NCBI RefSeq assembly: GCF_000240165.1
Contig: NC_017585.1
Coordinates: 124,001-188,000, forward strand
Length of the DNA stretch: 64,000 bases
Direction: 5' to 3'
DNA from: Streptantibioticus cattleyicolor NRRL 8057 = DSM 46488
GTDB taxonomy: Bacteria; Actinomycetota; Actinomycetes; Streptomycetales; Streptomycetaceae
Part shown: positions 50,951-58,520 of the stretch, one piece after another
Position numbering within the stretch: position 1 is the stretch's first letter
Layout of the letters: each line of letters starts with the position of its first letter
Position numbers and translations under genes: made by a program
Notes under the pieces: model-generated
What the model was told of the DNA's origin: nothing
The model's database searches: none
The model's input: the letters and a program-made list of their open reading frames with translations, nothing else

Positions 50951-51616
50951 TCAGTCGCCGGGGGAATCGTCCGGGGAGCGGTCCCCCTTTCCGCGCCGGG
51001 GACCGGAGGTGGCGGCGGGGCGCAGGAAGCGCTGGAGGATCAGGCGCAGGGTGGGGAGTTGGGCGGCCGGGTCGAAGGACGGGTCGGTGGCGGCGGTGGT
51101 GTAGAGGGCGCCGATGAGCGCCTGGACCCAGGCGGCGGTGGCCTCCGGGTCGAGGCCGGGGTCGATCTGCCCGGCCACGACGGCGTTCCGCAGCACGGTG
51201 GTGAGGGTGGACCGCTCCTCGTCGTTCGCCCGGCTCAGCAGCGCCGCCAGGTCGGGGTCGCGGTACGCCTGGACCATCGCCTCCATGACGAGGGCCGGGA
51301 CCGACGGCCGGGTGGCGGGGGCGGCGAGGAGGTCCACGGTCTCCAGCAGCGCGGTCCACGGGTCGTCGGCGGTGCGGGCGGCGGCGAGGCGCTGTGCCTT
51401 GCCGGCGCCGTCGGCCTCGTCCTCCTCGAGGACGGCGTGGAAGATGGCGCGCTTGTTGGGGAAGTAGTGGAACAGGTTGCCCGTGCTCGTCCCGGCCGCC
51501 TTGCAGATCTCCGCCGTGGTGGTGCGTTCGAAGCCCTTGGCGGCGAAGAGCCCGGCCGCGGCGTCGACGATCTGCCTGCGCCGCGCCCGGTGTCTGCCGG
51601 GGTCGACTGTCCTCAC
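50951..51616 (-). CDS. TetR-family regulator
   Basis: 221 residues from GTG 51616, preceded by GGAGG with 5-nt spacing. The HTH is RQIVDAAAGLFAAKGFERTTTAEICKAAGTSTGNLFHYFPNKRAIF. The C-terminal ligand domain ends in a charged tail (RRGKGDRSPDDSPGD). A perfect 32-bp palindrome lies between it and the divergent YqeB-like gene, a classic self- and neighbour-repressing arrangement. Confidence 0.9.
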   Translation of the reverse strand: MRTVDPGRHRARRRQIVDAAAGLFAAKGFERTTTAEICKAAGTSTGNLFHYFPNKRAIFHAVLEEDEADGAGKAQRLAAARTADDPWTALLETVDLLAAPATRPSVPALVMEAMVQAYRDPDLAALLSRANDEERSTLTTVLRNAVVAGQIDPGLDPEATAAWVQALIGALYTTAATDPSFDPAAQLPTLRLILQRFLRPAATSGPRRGKGDRSPDDSPGD

Positions 51617-51661
51617 GTTGGCCTCCTTCGGGCCGGCTCCGGCTCGTCCGGCCTCCGGGCT

Positions 51662-51693
51662 CAATAATAGACCGAGCGCTCGGTCTATTATTG
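51662..51693. promoter_or_regulatory. Perfect 32-bp palindromic TetR operator
   Basis: The left arm CAATAATAGACCGAGC (51662-51677) is followed directly by its exact reverse complement. The centre ACCGAGCGCTCGGT is a common TetR-type core. AT-rich outer arms (AATAATAG) may also serve as promoter elements on both strands. Confidence 0.85.
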
Positions 51694-51721
51694 CGGGGAC
51701 GGCTGGAGTGGAGGGGGAGAG

Positions 51722-52444
51722 ATGCCCATGGAGACAACCCCGGTACGGGGCCGCGACGACGGCCGGCTCACCGTGCTCGGCGCACCGGGCTGGGGCAGCG
51801 TGTGCGTCTGCGTGGTCTTCGCGCTGGTGGGGGCGGGTACCGGCCGGTTGCTGGGGCCGCTGGCCCACTGGCTGGTGACGCTGCCGTGGGCCCCGATGCA
51901 GGGCCCGGCCCGGCTCGTCGCGGCCCTGCCCGCACCCGTGCTGTACGCCGTCGGCGCGGTGGCCGGGCTGGCGCTCGGACTGGTCGCCCGGCACGAGCAG
52001 TTGGTGATCCGCCTCACCGGTGACCACGTCGTCCTGAGCCGCAAGGGCAGGCAGCACGGGTTCGCCCGGGACGCCGTCGCCACGGTGTTCCGGGACGGCA
52101 AGGACCTGGTGCTGCTCGGCCACGACGGCGGTGAACTCGCCCGGCAGGCCTGCGACATCGACGCCAACCGGGTCGCCGATGCCTTCGCCGCGCACGGCTA
52201 CCGCTGGGCGAAGTCCGATCCCCACGGCGACCGGTTCCGCCGCTGGGTCCCCGGCACGCCGGGGCTCCCCGCGGGAGCCGACGCCCTGCTCAAGGCCCGC
52301 CAGACGGCGCTGGACAAGAAGGGTCCCACCGCCGACGAGGCCGGCGAACTCCGCGACGAACTGGCCCGGCTCGGTGTCGTCGTGCGGGACGAGAAGCGGC
52401 GACAGTACTGGCGGCCCCTCCGAGCCGAGGGTGAGCCGAGCTGA
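51722..52444 (+). CDS. YqeB-like membrane protein
   Basis: 240 residues from the ATG at 51722, with GGAGG 7 nt upstream. Two hydrophobic regions (WGSVCVCVVFALVGAGTGRLLGPL and VLYAVGAVAGLALGLVARHEQLVI) lead to a soluble C-terminal domain with VVLSRKGRQHGFARDAVATVFRDGKDLVLLGHDGGEL and DELARLGVVVRDEKRRQYWR. This matches the YqeB family of unknown function. TetR very likely controls it through the palindrome upstream. Confidence 0.8.
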   Translation: MPMETTPVRGRDDGRLTVLGAPGWGSVCVCVVFALVGAGTGRLLGPLAHWLVTLPWAPMQGPARLVAALPAPVLYAVGAVAGLALGLVARHEQLVIRLTGDHVVLSRKGRQHGFARDAVATVFRDGKDLVLLGHDGGELARQACDIDANRVADAFAAHGYRWAKSDPHGDRFRRWVPGTPGLPAGADALLKARQTALDKKGPTADEAGELRDELARLGVVVRDEKRRQYWRPLRAEGEPS

Positions 52445-52464
52445 GGCGGAGGTCGGGGGTCGGT

Positions 52465-52600
52465 CCGAGGGACGAGGGCCGGGCCCCGGCCGCAGCCGGA
52501 GCGAGGCGGAACCCGAGCCTCGCATGGCGAGCCGGGCTGAGGCGGAGGGCGAGGGCCGGCCCCGGCCACAGCCCGATCCGAGGCGGGGCCGGGGCCCGCC
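52465..52600. repeat. Dispersed GC-rich repeat, two tandem copies (B, C)
   Basis: 52465-52498 is identical over 34 bp to 27626-27659. A second degenerate unit follows at about 52550-52590 (GAGGGCCGGCCCCGGCCACA), giving a period of roughly 75 bp. The repeats fill most of the 239-bp gap between the YqeB-like and CPT genes, where no gene is seen. Confidence 0.7.
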
Positions 52601-52683
52601 GCCTGACCGCGGCCGGGGGGACGCGGGTCCCGACCGCGGGGATCGCTCCGGGAGCGGCACGGCCGCCGCCTCGTTCCCGGACG

Positions 52684-53217
52684 TCAGCGCAGGCGGGCGG
52701 CGATGGCCCGGGCGCACGCCATGGGCCCGGTGTGCGTGGTGTCCACCTCCAGGTCGTAGCGGACGCCCTGGTGCACCAGGTCGGCCTGGGCGGCGGCCAT
52801 CCCCGGGACGCGGTCGCCCCGCGCGATCTCGCGGTCGGCGGCGGCCGAACGCGCGCACCGGACGCCGACCCACAGTGCGGGCAGGCCGTCCAGCGCCTCG
52901 TGCCACCGTTGCCGGGACCGTGCCCCGCCGAGGAAGACGTCGTCGACGACGATCCTGGCACCGGCCCGGGCCATCGCCACGACGCCCTGCCGCCAGGCCG
53001 CCTCCAGCGCCAGGAACCCCGGCCCGACGTCCACCCCGCCGTCCGCCGTGAACCCGATGCCCTCCTGGGACCCCCGCATCGTGGCGGGCAGCACGTCCAC
53101 GAACGAGTCGCACCCCAACGCCGGCCATGGATCGGGCAGTACGGCCTGGAGGCACCGTACGATCCCGGTCTTCCCGGAGCTGGAACCACCGTTGAGGATG
53201 ATCATCCGAAGCGTCAC
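52684..53217 (-). CDS. cpt: Chloramphenicol 3-O-phosphotransferase homologue
   Basis: 177 residues from GTG 53217, which aligns with the start of S. venezuelae CPT as I remember it (178 residues). The P-loop is [20 protein letters not shown], the proposed catalytic D37 lies in [10 protein letters not shown], and [21 protein letters not shown] and [29 protein letters not shown] are conserved. It should phosphorylate the 3-hydroxyl of chloramphenicol. No chloramphenicol biosynthesis genes are nearby, so it would be a stand-alone resistance gene or act on another alcohol. Confidence 0.87.
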   Translation of the reverse strand: MTLRMIILNGGSSSGKTGIVRCLQAVLPDPWPALGCDSFVDVLPATMRGSQEGIGFTADGGVDVGPGFLALEAAWRQGVVAMARAGARIVVDDVFLGGARSRQRWHEALDGLPALWVGVRCARSAAADREIARGDRVPGMAAAQADLVHQGVRYDLEVDTTHTGPMACARAIAARLR

Positions 53218-53397
53218 CGGGCCACCGTAGGGCGCGCGCCCGGCCGTGGCGAAGTGAATTTCCGGCACCCCGACCGCCTTTGCCGCCCCTCGGTGTCCCG
53301 TGCCGTGTGCGGGGCGCGGATCCGGCCGCGGGGCCGCCTTCGCACGGTGGTGTGGCGCGCGGCGTGAAATCGCCGGGTATTCCGGTGCGGTCTTGAG

Positions 53398-53844
53398 CGG
53401 CCCACCGCGTCGTCCGATGATTTCGGCCGCAGCGTCACGCTCACCCCCGTCCTCCTGGACGTCACCGGGACGCATCTGGTCGTGGCGGCCACCGCGAGCA
53501 CCGCCCCGGCCGCGACCGCCGGTGCCTCCGCCGGGTCCGATGCCGACTGGCCCTCGGACCAGCAGGTCTTCCTGCTGGTCGGCCGCGACCTCCTCGCCCG
53601 CCTGCTGCAAGGCGCCCTCGACCAGTGGCGCGGCACGTCGCTCGCCAAGGACGACAAGGGCAACGCGCTCGGCAGGGTGTGGTGGGAGGCGACGTTCCAG
53701 GGGGCGAGCAACGTCACGGTCGACGCGGACGACCCGACCTCGGTCTCCGCCGACTTCGACATCCCCTGGGCGGTGGGGCTCGACCTGTTCAGCCCCGGCC
53801 CCGGCAAGGGGTGCGCCCTGTTCAAGGCGTCCCAGGAGTCCTGA
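53398..53844 (+). pseudogene. 5'-truncated ORF, TULIP-like fragment
   Basis: The frame is open from a TGA near 53366 and reads protein-like from [20 protein letters not shown] onwards. No ATG, GTG or TTG is available until GTG 53482, which would give 120 residues. Later segments are [22 protein letters not shown] and [20 protein letters not shown]. The amphipathic helix followed by beta strands resembles TULIP-type lipid-binding domains, but this is only a pattern impression. It is the first of the 53-62 kb cluster and may have lost its start. Confidence 0.45.
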
Positions 53845-53876
53845 ACCCGCCCGTGAGCCAAGGGAGTTGTGCAGCA

Positions 53877-54248
53877 GTGGACGCAGTGATCGACTTCGAG
53901 GTCGTCCTCGGCCCGCCCGTCCCCAACGTCACGTTCAAGGCCACCGGCCTGTCCGACACCGCCCTGACCACGACGCTGGAGAAGATCGTCCTCAACTCGG
54001 TCGCCATGGTGCCCAAGTCGGCGGGGGCCGCCGTGCTCGCCGGGCTCGCCAACCTGCTGGCGCTGGCCGCCCCCAAAGTCGTCAAGGACAACCTCGAAGG
54101 CGTCAAGACCGCCGACATCCCGCTCAGCAAACCGCTGGGCACCGAGATCACCGTCGCGGGGCAGACCGTGTCCGTGAAGCTGACCTCCCCCGAACTCGGT
54201 TCCCACGACGGGATGTTCATGGTCAGCGGCGCCTTCACGGTCTCCTGA
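53877..54248 (+). CDS. Hypothetical protein, TULIP-like pattern
   Basis: 123 residues from GTG 53877, with AGGGAG upstream; GTG 53853 and GTG 53886 are alternatives. [20 protein letters not shown] is followed by an apolar helix ([25 protein letters not shown]), then beta strands ([32 protein letters not shown]). There is no signal peptide. Strand-helix-strand with a terminal VSGAFTV resembles half of a lipid-binding TULIP barrel. Family not recognised. Confidence 0.6.
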   Translation: MDAVIDFEVVLGPPVPNVTFKATGLSDTALTTTLEKIVLNSVAMVPKSAGAAVLAGLANLLALAAPKVVKDNLEGVKTADIPLSKPLGTEITVAGQTVSVKLTSPELGSHDGMFMVSGAFTVS

Positions 54249-54324
54249 CACCACCCCGCCCCCGGTCGCGCCGGCCCCGCCGCGCGCGCCGCACCCCTGC
54301 CAACCGACCACTCCGGGAGACCCG

Positions 54325-55701
54325 TTGAGCACGCCCCAGCCCCCGCGGTCCGGCGACGCGGCCGAGACGCTCCACCTCGCCGACACCCCCGGCTACCCCC
54401 TCGCCCGCAACGTCGAGATGCCCGACACCCTCGGCTACCCCACCGGTTCCCTCAGCTTCCGCCTCGGCGCGCTCCAGGTGCGTCCCGAGGGCCGGCCGGA
54501 AGCCGTCGCCGAGGAGACCCGCGACGGGGTGCGCCGCGTCACCCACCGCATCCCGGCGCTCCTCCTCACCGGCCGCTACGCCCTGGACGCCCGGCCCGAC
54601 GAGATCCGCGAGATCGACACCGCAGGAAACCTGCGCCCGCTCTCCCAGGAGGCCCGGCAGCCCACGCTGCCCGCCGGTGCCCGCGCGGTCGCGCCCCGCC
54701 ACCCGGACGACGACACCGTCCGCCGGTGGACCGACCGCGCCGACGCCCACCGCACGAAGCTGATGAAGACCGAGAACGGCCGCCAGGTCCTCATCGAGTA
54801 CGGCACCCACAACGAGAGCTACTTCGACGTCTTCGACGGCACCTCCGCGACCTGCCGCGCGCTGCGCAAGAAGTGGGCCGAGAAGGGCATCACCCAGCGG
54901 ATGTCGGAACACACCTACGGCGCCACCGACCCGGACACCACCGACGGCCGGCCGCCGGTCAACGACTGGCAGGACCCGCAGGAGGGCGTCGCCTACAACC
55001 TGCACGCCTGGCGCCAGCGCACCACGGTGGTCACCACGCTCAGCACCGAGGCCGGCCGCATCGCGGCGAAGGACCCCGACAAGGCCGACCGCTTCCGCAA
55101 GGCCGCCGAAGCCTCCGAGCGGTTCTCCAAGGCGGTCCAGCAGACCGGGAACGACGACACGCAGACCACCCCGATGACCCAGGAGAACGTCTACGCGGCC
55201 ATCGACCGGCACTCCGGGGAGCTGCCCTCGGTCTGCGCCGCCGAGATGGCCCGCTACGACGGACTCGCCCTGCTCGCCCACGACACCGCGCAGGCGGCGC
55301 CCGAGGGACACCGGCCCGACTGGATCGCCCACTCCGATGAGGACCGCGCCATCATCCAGGAGATCGGCGCCGCCGCCTACCACGAGGAAGCCCAGCAGGC
55401 CCCGCCCGCCACCGACACCCTGCACACCGGCGCGTGCACCGCGCGGCTGACGGACATCCGCGTCACCACCCACCTCGACCCGGACGGCACCCCGGCGGAC
55501 GTGACGGTGGAACTGCCGCACCTCGCCCTGGAGATCGACGACGGACAGTGGCGGGGCGCCGCCGCCGACGTGGCCCGCGAACGGCTCGCCGCCATGCGGT
55601 TCGTCCGCCACCTGCTGCGCGACGCGGTCGCCGAGACCGTCCGCCACGCCGCCTGTACCGGGATGTCCGGATACGCCCACCCGCGCCTCGGGCGGTCCTG
55701 A
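54325..55701 (+). CDS. Hypothetical protein of the prenyl-synthase cluster
   Basis: 458 residues from TTG 54325, with CGGGAG upstream. An N-terminal beta region contains TLGYPTGSLSFRLGALQVRP and HRIPALLLTGRYALDARPDEIREID, similar in rhythm to the other cluster proteins. The middle (about 140-330) is polar and helical (HRTKLMKTENGRQVLIEYGT, DRFRKAAEASERFSKAVQQT). The C-terminus returns to beta strands (ARLTDIRVTTHLDPDGTPAD, VTVELPHLALEIDD) and a final helix. There are no known catalytic motifs. Its stop is 4 bp before the polyprenyl synthetase start, so the two are co-expressed. Confidence 0.65.
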   Translation: MSTPQPPRSGDAAETLHLADTPGYPLARNVEMPDTLGYPTGSLSFRLGALQVRPEGRPEAVAEETRDGVRRVTHRIPALLLTGRYALDARPDEIREIDTAGNLRPLSQEARQPTLPAGARAVAPRHPDDDTVRRWTDRADAHRTKLMKTENGRQVLIEYGTHNESYFDVFDGTSATCRALRKKWAEKGITQRMSEHTYGATDPDTTDGRPPVNDWQDPQEGVAYNLHAWRQRTTVVTTLSTEAGRIAAKDPDKADRFRKAAEASERFSKAVQQTGNDDTQTTPMTQENVYAAIDRHSGELPSVCAAEMARYDGLALLAHDTAQAAPEGHRPDWIAHSDEDRAIIQEIGAAAYHEEAQQAPPATDTLHTGACTARLTDIRVTTHLDPDGTPADVTVELPHLALEIDDGQWRGAAADVARERLAAMRFVRHLLRDAVAETVRHAACTGMSGYAHPRLGRS

Positions 55702-55704
55702 CCG

Positions 55705-56733
55705 GTGCTCATCCTCGACACCACCGCCCCCGCCGAGGACGTCACCGGCGCGCTGTGGACGGACCTGCTCGCCGACGACCTGCCCCGCTTCGAGGCGTTC
55801 CTGGAGCAGGCGCTCGCCCCGCAGCGGGAGTACCTCACCGACGGCGAGCGGGCCCTGTACCGGCACGGCAAACGCCTGCGCCCCGCCGTCCTGCTGCTCG
55901 CCGCGCGCATGGTGCACGGCGCCGCCCCGCTGCCGGACAAGGTGCTCCAGGGCGCCGTCTCGCTGGAGATGCTGCACGTGGCGACGTTGATCCACGACGA
56001 CATCGTGGACGGCTCCGCCCTGCGCCGCGGGCTGCCCTCGGTCAACGCCGCCCGGGGCACCGGGACCGCGGTCCTCGTCGGCGACCTCCAGTTCGTCCAG
56101 GCCATCCGCGGCTTCGTCCGCGCGATCGACCGGGACAGCGACATGGGCCTGGTCGAACTCGTCCTGGACACCGCCTTCCAGATCGGCTGCGGGGAACTGG
56201 ACGAACTGCGCACCGACCTCACCGAGGACCCGGTACGCCTGGCGGAGACCTACTGGCGCACCGCCGACCGCAAGACCGCGGCGCTCTTCGGCCTGGCGGC
56301 CGAGGCCGGGGTGACCCTGGCCGACGGCCACACCGGGGACGCCCGCCGGGCCGGTTTCTACGGCCGCCGGATCGGGCGCGCCCTCCAGGTCATGGACGAC
56401 CTGTTCGACCTCGCCCAGGACGAGTCGGCGTCCGGCAAGCCGCGCGGCATGGACCTACTGCGCCGCCGCGCCTCGCTGCCGCTGATCTACGCCATGCGGG
56501 AGTGGGGACCCGACCACGCGGTCAGCCGGATCATGCGCGGTGAACCCGTCGCGCCCGGGGTGCTGGACCGCGTCCTCGCCAAGGTCCGCGGCGGCACCGG
56601 ATTCTCCCGCGCCTACACCGACGCCCGCACCCAGGTCCTGGAGGCCGTCGAGCTGCTGCGTCCGTTCCCGGCCGGCCGTTACCGCTACGCCCTGGAGGAC
56701 CTGGCCCTGCACATCGTGGACCGCGGCGTCTGA
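55705..56733 (+). CDS. Polyprenyl diphosphate synthase (trans-isoprenyl transferase)
   Basis: 342 residues from GTG 55705. The first aspartate-rich motif is LIHDDIVDGSALRRG (DDxxD as DDIVD) and the second is QVMDDLFDLAQDE (DDxxD). GKRLRPAVLLLAARM supplies the KRxRP binding residues. It should condense isopentenyl diphosphate with an allylic diphosphate to give a GGPP- or longer-chain product. Chain length cannot be fixed: an Ala-Thr pair precedes the first motif (HVATLIHDD), with no bulky aromatics. It is embedded among unrecognised genes, without phytoene or squalene synthase or cyclase genes nearby. Confidence 0.9.
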   Translation: MLILDTTAPAEDVTGALWTDLLADDLPRFEAFLEQALAPQREYLTDGERALYRHGKRLRPAVLLLAARMVHGAAPLPDKVLQGAVSLEMLHVATLIHDDIVDGSALRRGLPSVNAARGTGTAVLVGDLQFVQAIRGFVRAIDRDSDMGLVELVLDTAFQIGCGELDELRTDLTEDPVRLAETYWRTADRKTAALFGLAAEAGVTLADGHTGDARRAGFYGRRIGRALQVMDDLFDLAQDESASGKPRGMDLLRRRASLPLIYAMREWGPDHAVSRIMRGEPVAPGVLDRVLAKVRGGTGFSRAYTDARTQVLEAVELLRPFPAGRYRYALEDLALHIVDRGV

Positions 56734-56778
56734 GCGGTCAGGCAGCGCGTCCCCGCCCGACGAGACAAGGAGAGGTCC

Positions 56779-58516
56779 GTGGCCACCAAGCTGCTCGACT
56801 TCATCTACGCCACCATGCTCAAGCGCGTCAACGATCCCGCCGGCCGCTACTGGCTCCCCACCGTCCTGAAGGACGTCCGCACCCCCGACGGCCAGGCGCT
56901 CGATCCGCTGGCCGTCGACACCTGGGACATCGGCGCGCTCGCCGGCGACGAGGGCGCCACCATCGGCGACACCATCAGCGACTCGTGGTGGATCTTCGTC
57001 GGCAACGCCTTCGACAACGCCAAGGACCAGGGCGTCCCCGATCTCCCCGACGACCTCGACGCCTTCACCAGCCAGCGCGACGCCGACCACCCCTACCCCG
57101 CGCTGACGCTGACCGCCGTCACCGTCGAGGGCCTGGCCAACGCCTCGGTCGGCGACCTGCGCGACCTGACCCCCACCGAGGACGGCTACCGCGGCACGAT
57201 CCGGGTCACCACCGCCGTGTACGACACGCACGGGTTGCGACCGCGGATCACCATCGACGGCACCTACAGCCTGGTGCAGTACGTCGTGGTGATCGACGAC
57301 CCCGGGGGACGGCGCGTCGGCCGGCGACGGCCTGAAGCCGCCGACGAAGGTCGTGGTCAGCGGGTTGGACGGGGTGGACTGGCCACGCCAACGCATCGAA
57401 GGGCACGGCCACTTCACCGCCACCGCCACCGATCTCGCCTTCGACGTGGTGCTCCGCGCCGGGACCGCGGGCACCGGGGCGGAGCGCACCGCGCGGCTGA
57501 CCGTCGAGTCGGTCACCGCCGTCTCCCAGCCGGTGTTCCACCTCGACGAGAAGTCACTGACCATCGAGGGCGCCACCATCGACCCGTACACCCTCGACGG
57601 CTGGAAGAAGGCGGCGACCGATGCCTTCAACAGCGCTCCGGCAGGCCAGGCGATCACCGGCAAGCTCGTCGACGCCCTCACCGACGACTCGCTGCGCGAC
57701 CGGCTCTCCGCCGCCGTCACCGACCAGCTGGCCAAGGCGCTCGACGGGGTGCTCGGCGCCGTCCCGCCCGGCGCGCTCCCCACCGACGACCGGGGATTCC
57801 CCGCGAAGTACGGGCCGTTGGAGGTCTACCTCTTCGACCGGCTGCGGGCCTGCGTCAACGACACCGCCTCCGGCTTCTACCCGCCCACCGTCGTCCTGGG
57901 CGCCACCGACCCGGTGCTCGAACCGTACCGGGTCGGGCGGATCGACCTCGGCTCGTACCGCATCGGCGTCGCCCAGGCGCAGCTCACCTTCTACGACGTC
58001 ACGGTCAACGGCATCTCCAACGTGCTGATCCCGGTCGAGGACGCCCGCCTCACCGAAGAAGGCATCGCGGCGACGCTGCGGCTCGGCCGGCTCCCCGGGG
58101 ACGGGAAGGTGCCCCTTCCCCCGCTCACCGTCACCGGCACGGGCGTCATCGCCTTCCCCGACACGGCGGACGGCGCGCGGGACGACGACGACACGATCAC
58201 CGGTGCCATCACCGTGACCGTCGAGGGCCCCTCGGCCACCGCCGGAGTCTCCTTCACCGGCCGCGATGCCGACGAACTCACCATCGGCCTCGACTCGCTC
58301 ACCCTCACCATCGCCCCGCCGGACCTGAAGGTCACCATCCGCCTCGAAGAATCCAGCCCGTGGGAGAAGGCCATCAACCAGGTGCTCAACAAGGACGAGG
58401 TCAAACGCCGCATCGTCGAGGGGACCCAGCAGACGGCCGACGCGCACCGCGCCGACATCGCCAAGGAACTCACCACCAACGCCCGCACGGTCGTCCGCGC
58501 CAAGCTCGGGGGCTGA
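56779..58516 (+). pseudogene. Large TULIP/JHBP-like protein gene with a frameshift
   Basis: From GTG 56779 (GGAGAGG upstream) the frame reads well to IDGTYSLVQYVVVIDDP. At the G run 57304-57308, dropping one G joins it to DGASAGDGLKPPTKVVVSGL and on to the stop at 58516, giving about 578 residues. Patterns resemble lipid-binding TULIP/JHBP repeats: LTAVTVEGLANASVGDLRDL in the first half, GRIDLGSYRIGVAQAQLTFY and DVTVNGISNVLIPVED in the second. There is no signal peptide. The single-base homopolymer shift could be a sequencing error, in which case the gene is intact. Confidence 0.65.
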
Positions 58517-58520
58517 CCGC

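Noticed and set aside
54325-55701. Possible terpene cyclase in the prenyl synthase cluster
   Set aside because: The 458-residue protein next to the synthase has no DDxxD/NSE or DxDD motif in a suitable context; DDDT and similar runs fall in low-complexity loops.
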